DNA of 29,518 nucleotides from a virus. The notes below the pieces were generated by a model that saw only the letters and a program-made list of their open reading frames with translations, did no database searches and was not told the origin of the DNA. The position numbers and the translations under genes were made by a program. Each line of letters begins with the position of its first letter. The stretch's first letter is position 1. The DNA is taken from positions 1-29,518 of IMG/VR virus record IMGVR_UViG_3300017950_002394. One strand, given 5' to 3'. Shown here piece after piece: positions 9,022 to 16,649 of the stretch.

Positions 9022-12000
9022 GTATTCAAATCGCAAATACAGGACTAGGAAACAGTTTCGACACTTGGAGACTGAACACTAATCAGATAGCAACCATTAT
9101 GAGCAACAATGTTGTTACTGTTGCCACATCTGATTCATCTCGAAAAAACTTTACTGAGGGTGATGGACACATCATCGGCACCTTTACTGCCGAAGAACTA
9201 AGGGCATCAGAAATCAAAGGTGGGAACACTTCCGTTGATGGTGATCTAACTATTTCTGGAAATACTACGATTGGTGGAGACGGTCTAGGTACTTCAAGAT
9301 CATTAATCGTTCATGCAAACACTACCATTAGTGGCAATCTCATCGTTGACACTATTGGGCAAGAAGTGTTTAAAATGGGAAGTATCGAACGCATCAGAAT
9401 TAATGGTGGTACAACAGGTCAGTTCTTACAGTTAAGAGACAAAAACGATACACCAGATTTTAAAGATCTGGTATTGCGTGACATCACAGATCTTTCAACC
9501 AATTCGGCACATATTATTCTTTCTGCCGCAAACACCACGTTTAGTGACAATGGAGATTCCCCAAAAGTTGTGTTCTCTACGACTTCTGGTGACAGGATCG
9601 AAATGTTCCTTGCCAAGGCAGCGGGTGTTGGAGACTCGGACCTTTATTTAAAATTAGTAGATACGGTTGGTGATTCAGTATTTGCCGTTGTTGATTCCGG
9701 AAACAATATTGTCGCACAGATTGATTCGACTGGTGAGGCAAACTACGAAGGAAGAATGACTGCAGTGGGATTCACCACAGAAGATCATATTCTTCCGACT
9801 GCCGATGATCAACAAGATTTAGGTTCATCTACTTTAGAGTTTAAAGATGCATACATCGATGGTGTCGCATACGTAGATGAGTTATCATTAGGGACTGCCG
9901 CAACTCAAGGTGTCAGTACTTCAATAATTCCTAAAACTCATGATACTGTACATATTGGTTCTGCAACTCGTCGGTGGAGAAACTCGTACTTTACAGGAAA
10001 TATGCAAGCAAACAATGTGTATGTCCGTAAAGTGGGTATTGGTGGTGACTTAACTGCAAATGGATTGTCCAAACTTTCCAATACAACTGTTACGAAGTTA
10101 AACGCAAATAACGAAGTATACTTCCATGGTAACCTGACAGTCGATGGTGTATCGTCACTTAGTAACACAACAGTGACCAAGCTGAATGCAAACAATGAGG
10201 TTTACTTCCACGGAAACTTGCAAGTGCAAGGTGTTAGTTCTCTCAGTAATACTACGGTCACACTGTTTACAGCAAACAACAATGCAACTTTTAATGGAGA
10301 CCGTGTTACTGTTTCTGGAAACACATTCTTACAATCTCAATTGACGGTCACCGACACAGCAAGTTTCAATGGGGACGTTAACCTTGGTAGTGCAACAGAT
10401 GACACGATTACCATGGAGGGTAACTTTGCAAATCAACACACAGAAGGCAGAGCAACATTTAGTGATTACCAATCGGGTGGTGTAGGTATTGGAACATTAC
10501 CAGATACTGGATATGATTTACATGTAAATAGAGATGCAAAGATCGGAAGAAATCTAGATATTGCGGGGGCAGTCGGTATTACTGGTGATCTTTCGATAGG
10601 TGGTAATATTACTCTTAGCAATGAAAGTGGAACAGTATTACAAGCACAAGATTTTGAAACTGAAAACTTGCATGTATCTGGAAACTCATACTTAGGTTCA
10701 GGTACATCTGATTTGATTTACTTTAACGGTGTTGCTAATAGTTCTTTGTTAATTGCTACAGGAACTCGACATAATATTGGTACGTCGTCTAGTAGACACC
10801 ACATGATCTATGCGAACAACATGACAGTTTCGGATACGATCACTGCGAAAGATCTCAATGCAAGTGGTAACTTAGATATCGCAGGTAACACTGATGTCTC
10901 AGGTGCAATCACTAACGATGGCACGACACTGTTTGGTAACAACGGTAAGTTGCATGCAAACAACGTCATTCAGAATGGTAACATCACAACAGATATGTTA
11001 TCTAATACTGCGATTGCCACTGCGTTTGACGGATCAAATGGTGTTGAAAATCCTTCTGTTACATCAGGAACGTTTGGTAGTGCAACCTTAATACCAGTAA
11101 TTACCGTTAACAATAAAGGTCAGATTACTGCTGTTACTAACACTTCAGTTGCAGGTGTATCAGCATTCTCATTTAGTGGACAAGAGTTCAGAAACTTCTA
11201 CATTGACACTGCTGATGGAAATAGATTTACTGCAAACATTTCTGCAGGATCTATTTCAACAAACACACTAGCAGTTCCTGTTGATGCTGACGGTACTGCT
11301 GTCACAGATTACTTTGACGGATCAAACACAGTTCAGACATTTGGTAGCTCAACCAAGATACCTCAGATTCAGGTTAACAGTAAAGGGCAAGTTGTTAAGG
11401 TAGCAAATGTTACTGTTGCAGGTGTGAGTAGTGTTGAATTTACTCAAGCAAATAGTAATCTGAGAATTTCTACTGCGGATGGTGGATCGTTTGATGTCAA
11501 TATTCATGATGGACAACCAAGTAAACTTGAAGGAACAAGTAGTGAAGTAACAGTTACTGCGAAATCTGGTGATGCAAACACTTACGTTATTGGATTGCCT
11601 GATGATGTAACTATCGCAGGACAGTTAAATGTTTCAGAAAATGTTGTCATTGCAGGTAACCTTATAGTTCAGGGTGCGGTGTCCGAAGTAAGCACTACGA
11701 ATCTTGAAGTTGAAGATAACGTTATAAAATTAAACAAAGGTGAAACTGGACAAGGGGTAACTGATATTGGAGGTGAATCTGGTCTTGAAATTGATCGAGG
11801 GTCATTAAGAAATGTTAGATTGGTTTGGAACGAAGCAGAAGATGTATTTGTTGTCAGAAACCAGACAGATAATCACACACTAAATATAGAAGCAAATAAT
11901 TTCTTTGGTAATGCAAACACTGCTACACAATTAGAGACCGCAAGAAATTTTGCGTTGACGGGTGATGTTACAGCAACAGCAGTATCTTTTGATGGTAGTT

Positions 12001-12131
12001 CTGGTGTATCCTTGACAACAGATATAAGTGCTGATATAATTACTTCTACAGAATTAAAAAGTCCTGTTGCATTGAAGATTTATAATTCATCAGGGACGTT
12101 ACAGAAAACCTTATATGGTGCGGGTGAATAA
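9018..12131 (+). CDS. Tail fibre protein with internal repeats
   Basis: 1037 residues, rich in Thr, Asn, Gly and Ser, with 'GNLTVDG', 'SGNTTIGG' and 'GSSTLEFKDAYIDG' blocks typical of trimeric beta-helical fibres. Residues 353-408 contain two tandem 28-residue repeats (LSNTTVTKLNANNEVYFHGN...) and a degenerate third. Residues 670-829 contain a duplicated unit with 'IPVITVNNKGQITAV' and 'IPQIQVNSKGQVVKV', a motif family common in tail fibres. Near residue 890 'STTNLEVEDNVIKLNKGE' followed by 'SGLEIDRG' is a segment I recognise from marine T4-like tail fibres. The C-terminus (GDVTATAVSFDGS...) is also fibre-like. It probably contributes to host recognition. No adhesin tip domain is identifiable. 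The ATG overlaps the preceding stop as ATGA. Confidence 0.82.
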   Translation: MSIQIANTGLGNSFDTWRLNTNQIATIMSNNVVTVATSDSSRKNFTEGDGHIIGTFTAEELRASEIKGGNTSVDGDLTISGNTTIGGDGLGTSRSLIVHANTTISGNLIVDTIGQEVFKMGSIERIRINGGTTGQFLQLRDKNDTPDFKDLVLRDITDLSTNSAHIILSAANTTFSDNGDSPKVVFSTTSGDRIEMFLAKAAGVGDSDLYLKLVDTVGDSVFAVVDSGNNIVAQIDSTGEANYEGRMTAVGFTTEDHILPTADDQQDLGSSTLEFKDAYIDGVAYVDELSLGTAATQGVSTSIIPKTHDTVHIGSATRRWRNSYFTGNMQANNVYVRKVGIGGDLTANGLSKLSNTTVTKLNANNEVYFHGNLTVDGVSSLSNTTVTKLNANNEVYFHGNLQVQGVSSLSNTTVTLFTANNNATFNGDRVTVSGNTFLQSQLTVTDTASFNGDVNLGSATDDTITMEGNFANQHTEGRATFSDYQSGGVGIGTLPDTGYDLHVNRDAKIGRNLDIAGAVGITGDLSIGGNITLSNESGTVLQAQDFETENLHVSGNSYLGSGTSDLIYFNGVANSSLLIATGTRHNIGTSSSRHHMIYANNMTVSDTITAKDLNASGNLDIAGNTDVSGAITNDGTTLFGNNGKLHANNVIQNGNITTDMLSNTAIATAFDGSNGVENPSVTSGTFGSATLIPVITVNNKGQITAVTNTSVAGVSAFSFSGQEFRNFYIDTADGNRFTANISAGSISTNTLAVPVDADGTAVTDYFDGSNTVQTFGSSTKIPQIQVNSKGQVVKVANVTVAGVSSVEFTQANSNLRISTADGGSFDVNIHDGQPSKLEGTSSEVTVTAKSGDANTYVIGLPDDVTIAGQLNVSENVVIAGNLIVQGAVSEVSTTNLEVEDNVIKLNKGETGQGVTDIGGESGLEIDRGSLRNVRLVWNEAEDVFVVRNQTDNHTLNIEANNFFGNANTATQLETARNFALTGDVTATAVSFDGSSGVSLTTDISADIITSTELKSPVALKIYNSSGTLQKTLYGAGE
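10074..10325 (+). repeat. 84-bp coding repeats in tail fibre
   Basis: Two complete in-frame 28-codon units (10074-10157 and 10158-10241) are followed by a degenerate third from 10242. The first 20 residues of the two complete units are identical, while many codons differ by synonymous changes (for example AATACAACTGTTACG against AACACAACAGTGACC). The third unit keeps 'LSNTTVT' and then diverges. These are protein repeats rather than a recent DNA duplication. Confidence 0.85.
11025..11504 (+). repeat. Duplicated ~90-residue unit in tail fibre
   Basis: Two related units start with 'FDGSN' at 11025 and 11313. Each continues through a 'TFGS-T-IP' segment (11070 and 11337), 'GQ(I/V)' and 'VAGVS', and ends with 'TADG--F--NI'. 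The offset between corresponding segments is 267-288 nt because of a small indel. They are diverged copies of one fibre module. Confidence 0.75.
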
Positions 12132-12134
12132 TTT

Positions 12135-13565
12135 ATGGCATTAGATCATGGCAGACCTATTCAGATAAAACAAAATGTTTTTTCTGATTTTGAAGAAATG
12201 ACAGATGGTGACATGGCATATGTTGCTAATCTTATTTTGGAAGAATTTGCAAAAGATGACACTGGACCGGGTTCCATTAATATTAATGGAAATGATGGAA
12301 CACCTATAGGAACATTTATTGATACGAGATATACGGGAGTTACTGTTGGTACTCATCCCGTAGACTCAGATGATATAACTGAAATTAACTATGTGTTCAA
12401 ACAAAATTTAAACGAGGTGTCTTTAACGGAGGGAACGGATTATGTTCCTCCTGTAGTATTTGACTCCGGAAACACTGATTTTAGAACAGTTGATGATGGA
12501 AGAGATGAAACGGAGTTTCCTACTCCTCAGATTGGCATCCAAGCAATGGATATCGGTCAAATTAAATCAACTATTATTGATAAATGTTTAGGAAAACTGT
12601 CTTCTGGTGGAGTAGGATCGTATTATATTGGATCGACTGCTCCAGATGATGGTGGTACGTGGAAAATAATTGGTTCTTTTACAGACACTTCATTGGATGA
12701 TACTGTCGGAAGTTCTGATATTGAAACTGAGGTCACTTACAATCTTTATAGAAAAACTGATGACAATGCAGAGTATGTTGTTAGGAGACCTCTGTATTTG
12801 AGATCTGATGACGATTTATCTGAAATGTCAGACGGTGATATTAAGGATATGAAATCTATTTTACAGTACTATATCCGGACTACCGGAATTGGTCAATATG
12901 CATTACAAGAAAATGCTCCTGCAGTAGGGACTTGGACTGCGGTTGGAAGTTCTTCTGATAAGAGACAAAACGAAGGAAATATTTCATATACTGGATTCTT
13001 TACTGGACAATATACAGGTTCCTACACTGCTTCTTATACTGGAACTTATCAGACTACATATACGGGATCTTATACCAGACAATACGCAGGTTCTTATAGT
13101 GGGTACTATACTACGGATTATTCAGGAAGTTATTCTGGTGGATATTCAGGGACTTATCGTAGAACTTTTACAGGATATTATACAGGTAATTATAAAAGAT
13201 TGTATGCAGGTACTCACGGATTCTTAAAGTATTATGGTGGGTACAGCAAATATTGGACGGGAACTCACAATTATACAAGATATTGGCAAAGAACTGTCAC
13301 AAAAAAATTCACAAGGTCATCTACGGGTACTTACACAGGAACTTACACTGGTGAGTACACTGGTGCATACCAAGGAGATTATTCTGGTACTTACGGAAGT
13401 CCAGTTAATAAAAACTATGTGGGAAATTACTCGGGAAATTATATTCGTAACTATAGTGGAACCTATTCTGGTAATTACTCATCGTTTTTTACAGGGGCAA
13501 CAGTTTTACAACAAGAAATTACCGTTTCTGGCACTCCAGTAACACTTTGGCAGAGGACAGCATGA
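12135..13565 (+). CDS. YTG/YSG tetrapeptide-repeat virion protein
   Basis: 476 residues in two parts. Residues 1-280 contain three related modules, each beginning with a helix preceded by an acidic turn ('EEMTDGDM' near 21, 'AMDIGQI' near 137, 'EMSDGDI' near 230) and ending about 35-40 residues later in 'GTF' or 'GTW'. Residues 285-454 are an aromatic low-complexity array of Y-(T/S)-G-x units (YTGS, YSGT, YSGN, YTGE) with about 30 copies, interrupted near 340-380 by a Lys/Arg/Trp-rich stretch. A 22-residue hydrophobic tail follows. It lies 3 nt after the tail fibre and is probably a virion component, perhaps a distal fibre. Similar Tyr/Gly repeats occur, as I recall, in other marine phage structural proteins. 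No enzyme motif is seen. Confidence 0.7.
   Translation: MALDHGRPIQIKQNVFSDFEEMTDGDMAYVANLILEEFAKDDTGPGSININGNDGTPIGTFIDTRYTGVTVGTHPVDSDDITEINYVFKQNLNEVSLTEGTDYVPPVVFDSGNTDFRTVDDGRDETEFPTPQIGIQAMDIGQIKSTIIDKCLGKLSSGGVGSYYIGSTAPDDGGTWKIIGSFTDTSLDDTVGSSDIETEVTYNLYRKTDDNAEYVVRRPLYLRSDDDLSEMSDGDIKDMKSILQYYIRTTGIGQYALQENAPAVGTWTAVGSSSDKRQNEGNISYTGFFTGQYTGSYTASYTGTYQTTYTGSYTRQYAGSYSGYYTTDYSGSYSGGYSGTYRRTFTGYYTGNYKRLYAGTHGFLKYYGGYSKYWTGTHNYTRYWQRTVTKKFTRSSTGTYTGTYTGEYTGAYQGDYSGTYGSPVNKNYVGNYSGNYIRNYSGTYSGNYSSFFTGATVLQQEITVSGTPVTLWQRTA
12987..13496 (+). repeat. 12-bp-period coding array (Y-T/S-G-x)n
   Basis: The array encodes residues 285-454 of the repeat protein. The unit is four codons: TAT/TAC, ACT/TCT/AGT, GGA/GGT and a variable fourth. 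Fourth positions are mostly Ser, Thr, Asn, Gln, Asp or Tyr. An interruption at about 13195-13330 carries 'KYYGGYSKYWTGTHNYTRYW'. Codon choice varies between copies, so it is not a simple microsatellite. Confidence 0.9.
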
Positions 13566-14005
13566 TGCAGAATGTACATATTAAAAGAGCGTATTATTTA
13601 AATAATGCAAGAGACAAAATCGAAGTGCATTATACGACACAAGATAGTGATGGTGTTTTTGTAGCACAAACTTCAAAATCTGAAAAAGAAGCTTCTTTGT
13701 GGATACAAGCGCATTCTCAACTAACTGTTGAAGAAATGACGAATTTTACTAAAGATCATATTGAAGAAATTGATAATAGAAGAAGACGTATTGACGAACA
13801 GAAAAAAGCAATACTAACAGAAAAAGTTAATGATGAGTTGTTTAAAGCAAAATTAGAAATTTTTGAATTGCCTGAAATTAAAGATTCGAAAAATAGAACT
13901 ATGAAATCTAAGATTCGTAAAGCAGAAACTCTCAATCAAGTTTATATTTATGCAGGAGCGATGATTGCACTTGAAACCCTCAAGAAAGAAAAAGAGTCCA
14001 AATAA
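13562..14005 (+). CDS. Hypothetical helical protein downstream of tail fibre genes
   Basis: 147 residues from ATG 13562; the frame also opens at a TTG at 13547. I prefer 13562 because it forms an ATGA overlap with the preceding stop and has an AGAGG ribosome site 6-7 nt upstream. The first 50 residues look like a small beta unit with 'RDKIEVHYTT' and 'FVAQTSKSEKEASLWI'. The remainder is a long, charged, probably helical region with 'NRRRRIDEQKKAIL'. There is no catalytic motif, signal peptide or membrane segment. By position it may be an accessory or assembly protein for the fibre cassette, but no family is recognised. Confidence 0.6.
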   Translation: MMQNVHIKRAYYLNNARDKIEVHYTTQDSDGVFVAQTSKSEKEASLWIQAHSQLTVEEMTNFTKDHIEEIDNRRRRIDEQKKAILTEKVNDELFKAKLEIFELPEIKDSKNRTMKSKIRKAETLNQVYIYAGAMIALETLKKEKESK

Positions 14006-14705
14006 CGGATATCTATATGTTGGCACAACTTCCAAAATTTATCTACGATCAGCAATATACAGTGCCCAGTCTTTAAAAGACTATTATCCAGAAGCAAATG
14101 TAACTATAGCAACTCAAAAAGAGTGGATTGATGACACTCTTTTTGATACATTTGATCATGTAATCGAAGTCTCAGATCACTACAGAGCAAAACTAGAAGC
14201 ATTACCAAAAACTCCATATGACCTAACATTGTATATTGATGCTGACACTGAAGTGTGTCACGAAGATATCTCTAAAGTATTTGAAGAGATTGGCAATGCA
14301 GATATCGTTTTAACTAAAACCAGAGACTATGCATCAGCAGAAGTTTACTTTCCCGGAGGTGAACTCAGAGATCATTGTGGTGTGTTCTTATATAGGAAAA
14401 CACCAAAAGTGATAACATTCATGGAAAAGTGGTTTGAGTACTACAAGAAACAAAAAGACCACGGAGAAGAAGGATGGCCTTACGATAGGAACTTATACCC
14501 ATCTTCTTTGAGATATTGGGATCAATTTACCTTTTGGTGGTTGCAAAATAAAACTGAATATGCTATAGTAAGAGAATATTTTAAAGATCCGGATGCACGA
14601 TGGAATTATATTTGGCCGTATGAAGAAGAGGGAAGGTGTGAATGTGATCCGGATGACATTGTGATTTATCACAGAACTTTACCGAAGGAAGATCGTTTAA
14701 TATGA
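13965..14705 (+). CDS. GT-A glycosyltransferase-like protein
   Basis: 246 residues if begun at TTG 13965; there is no in-frame ATG near the N-terminus, and TTG 13971 is an alternative. An AGGAG at 13954-13958 supports 13965 at a 6-nt spacing. The N-terminal 'GYLYVGTTSKIYLRSAIYSA' is followed by 'YDLTLYIDADTEV' with a D92-A-D94 motif, the metal/nucleotide-sugar motif of GT-A folds. 'GGELRDHCGVFLYRKTPKV' and 'RYWDQFTFWW' match the acceptor-side pattern of small galactosyl- or glucosyl-type transferases. No membrane anchor is present, so it is likely cytoplasmic. It overlaps the preceding gene by 41 nt and follows the fibre genes directly, so glycosylation of a virion protein or of host surface glycan is possible. 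Sugar and acceptor are unknown. Confidence 0.68.
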   Translation: MHLKPSRKKKSPNNGYLYVGTTSKIYLRSAIYSAQSLKDYYPEANVTIATQKEWIDDTLFDTFDHVIEVSDHYRAKLEALPKTPYDLTLYIDADTEVCHEDISKVFEEIGNADIVLTKTRDYASAEVYFPGGELRDHCGVFLYRKTPKVITFMEKWFEYYKKQKDHGEEGWPYDRNLYPSSLRYWDQFTFWWLQNKTEYAIVREYFKDPDARWNYIWPYEEEGRCECDPDDIVIYHRTLPKEDRLI

Positions 14706-15367
14706 AGTTATTGGATTGCGAATATAATCCAGAAGTTGTAGAAATTTTAAATTCTATTCAACAACAAGTATTCGCAGAATTAGAAAATATTGTTTGTGAA
14801 GGAAATCCTGATGAAGATTATCATACAGGACAAGATTACCTAGAGAAAATGTTAGAAAAAGACTCTCAAGGTAATCATAAAGGATTCCCTGAAGTAACGC
14901 ATGGATGCAGTATCACGAATCGTGAATTAGTTGGATTCACAGAAGACAACGAAATTAAACACAATATCACTGAAGAATTCTACGAATCTAATGTTCAAGC
15001 AATGTCTAAATTGTGCACATACCTTGGTGCTAGAAATAATGCAGTAATGATGTATTATCCTAAAAATGGATTTATGGGTTGGCATCATAACGCAAATGCT
15101 CCCGGTTATAATATTCTAATGTCGTACTCAACTGATGGAGATGGATATTTTAGATATAGAGATCCCGTCACTAAAGAAGTAGTTACCATGCCAGATAAAA
15201 AAGGATGGACTATTAAAGTTGGATATTATGGTGGATGGGGTGAAGATGATAAAATTTATTGGCATTGCGCAAGAACGAAAAATCCAAGGATTACTTTAGG
15301 GTTTATTATACCAGACGAAAACATGTGGCAAATGATGATTGATGATATTTGTGACTATGACCAGTAG
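14702..15367 (+). CDS. 2OG-Fe(II) oxygenase-like protein with HxN motif
   Basis: 221 residues; ATG overlaps the upstream stop (ATGA). The core 'GFMGWHHNANAPGYNILMSY' (residues 123-142), 'GDGYFRYRD', and 'YWHCARTKNPRITLGFI' near 187-202 form the double-stranded beta-helix pattern of 2-oxoglutarate/Fe(II) oxygenases. Candidate ligands are H128 and distal H188, with R196 for 2-oxoglutarate. The usual acidic ligand of HxD/E is replaced by Asn (H128-H-N130). I recall related proteins with W-H-x-N in marine T4-like phages, so this may be a family feature rather than damage. Substrate is unknown. Its stop overlaps the stop of the convergent glycosyltransferase gene by 13 nt. Confidence 0.6.
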   Translation: MKLLDCEYNPEVVEILNSIQQQVFAELENIVCEGNPDEDYHTGQDYLEKMLEKDSQGNHKGFPEVTHGCSITNRELVGFTEDNEIKHNITEEFYESNVQAMSKLCTYLGARNNAVMMYYPKNGFMGWHHNANAPGYNILMSYSTDGDGYFRYRDPVTKEVVTMPDKKGWTIKVGYYGGWGEDDKIYWHCARTKNPRITLGFIIPDENMWQMMIDDICDYDQ

Positions 15368-16020
15368 TGCTCAAATCCTTCATACGATTGATCGTCTAGC
15401 ATGTATCCTTTCTTAACATCAATTGTTTTATTGTAACTGTTAAAAATGCAGATGGGCATATTGGGGTAGTAATATTCTTTATGCCTACCTGTTTCGGGAA
15501 TGTATATCGGTTTATCGTCACAACCATATATCCCGTATAATCTACTATAGATATCAAATTGTGAAAAATGACAAACTTGTGCGTTGGATTCTAGATAGGT
15601 GTCTATTCCTCTATGTATCATCATATACTTTTCAGGATCGCACATAAACTTGCTCCACAGGTGATCTGTGCTGTCCCATGCCATAACTGATGAATTATAT
15701 CCTCTTTGAGATCTTATCAAAGAAACACAACCTCTCTTTGCATAAAATGGAAGATGGTCAATATTATTTTGTATTACCACGTCAAGATCTAAATAGAGTC
15801 CTTTTTGAAATAAGTAAAATAAGTATAGTTTATAGAACACGGGTTTTAATGACATGTCCTCATGTTCAATGATATGAATGTAAGGATCTATTCCTTTAAA
15901 GTTATCAGTGTAGCAAAAAAAGTTAAAGTCTTGGGTAAGATTTCTTTTACACATTTCGTAGACTCTGTTGACGAAAGAAGAGTCGAACTTATCTCCCAAC
16001 TTGACTGTTACAATGTTCAT
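15355..16020 (-). CDS. GT-A glycosyltransferase with DxD motif
   Basis: 221 residues. It starts 'MNIVTVKLGDKF' and has a Rossmann-like first half. 'FYKLYLFYLFQKGLYLDLDVVI' places D78-L-D80 exactly as in GT-A sugar transferases of the DXD type, where helix residues before the DxD contact the nucleotide. Further features are 'RGYNSSVMAWDS' near 107-118 and 'YIPETGRHKEYYYPN' near the C-terminus. No transmembrane segment is visible. It is the last gene of the leftward block and its ATG overlaps the stop of the methyltransferase-like gene (ATGA). It could attach the sugar made by the upstream amino- and carbamoyltransferases; that role is inferred from clustering only. Confidence 0.7.
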   Translation of the reverse strand: MNIVTVKLGDKFDSSFVNRVYEMCKRNLTQDFNFFCYTDNFKGIDPYIHIIEHEDMSLKPVFYKLYLFYLFQKGLYLDLDVVIQNNIDHLPFYAKRGCVSLIRSQRGYNSSVMAWDSTDHLWSKFMCDPEKYMMIHRGIDTYLESNAQVCHFSQFDIYSRLYGIYGCDDKPIYIPETGRHKEYYYPNMPICIFNSYNKTIDVKKGYMLDDQSYEGFEHYWS

Positions 16021-16649
16021 TGTCTGCCAATCACCATATATCTTTCGTACCCATTATTCATTTGATGTGTTCCAGAATATAGTATATCACTCAATCCTGA
16101 TTTGTCAATAAAATCTTTCTCACTTTTTGAACAATTGATATGATCATCAACATACTCCATATTATTGCTTTGCAAAATAAATATGCATCGTTCATTGTAT
16201 TCTTTATTTGCTATGATCTCTGGTAGGTTCGGCATATGTTCTGATGAAGTATTAATAACAAGACGAACATCTTTATCCTTATTCAATCCTTCATCGAGTG
16301 GATTAAGTGCATTTTGATTTTTCAAAAATACTTTATCTCCCAACTGTTTCTCGTTTGTAAATTTCCTGCAAAGGTCAAGTGCTCTATCGTCCAGATCTAT
16401 GTTCGTTATCTTTAATATCTGTGGTAATGCTTCCAATAGAATATCAATCAAAGGATATCCATACCATCCACCAAAAATATGCACATTCAATTTTTCGAAC
16501 TTATTAATGTGATGCATAGGGAGATTATCAACTAACCATTTTTTACAATCGAGTTGATCCGGACTCACACTATACAATAAGTCTTTTGCGTCATACTGTT
16601 TTTGTATTGCCTCCCACCATATCTTCCAGTAGATCGGATCTATTTGCAT
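16017..16649 (-). CDS. Putative SAM-dependent methyltransferase
   Basis: 210 residues from the ATG whose first base is 16649. A longer frame opens at 16688, but I prefer 16649: it has GGAG 8 nt upstream and gives a 10-nt overlap with the carbamoyltransferase, like other junctions here. Residues 55-71 'NVHIFGGWYGYPLIDIL' look like beta1 and a glycine-rich motif I. 'ITNIDLDDRALDLCRKF' (81-97) is the acidic beta2 end that binds SAM ribose in class I methyltransferases. 'VRLVINTSSEHM' follows about 40 residues later as motif-IV-like. The glycine motif is not canonical, so a related Rossmann enzyme is possible. Methylation of the cluster product is inferred. Confidence 0.55.
   Translation of the reverse strand: MQIDPIYWKIWWEAIQKQYDAKDLLYSVSPDQLDCKKWLVDNLPMHHINKFEKLNVHIFGGWYGYPLIDILLEALPQILKITNIDLDDRALDLCRKFTNEKQLGDKVFLKNQNALNPLDEGLNKDKDVRLVINTSSEHMPNLPEIIANKEYNERCIFILQSNNMEYVDDHINCSKSEKDFIDKSGLSDILYSGTHQMNNGYERYMVIGRQ

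Noticed and set aside
12943-13542. Long open frames at 12943-13227 and 13234-13542 on the + strand in another frame
   Set aside because: They lie over the 12-bp-period YTG array, where repetition keeps stops out of other frames; their products are just shifted translations and they lack ribosome sites.
15384-15395. ACGAT-TG-ATCGT dyad just past the convergent overlap, considered as a terminator
   Set aside because: The loop is too short for the full stem, no T-run follows, and it lies inside the glycosyltransferase coding sequence.
16630-16642. Palindrome TAGATC-G-GATCTA
   Set aside because: It is coding sequence at a gene overlap with a one-base centre; nothing ties it to regulation.
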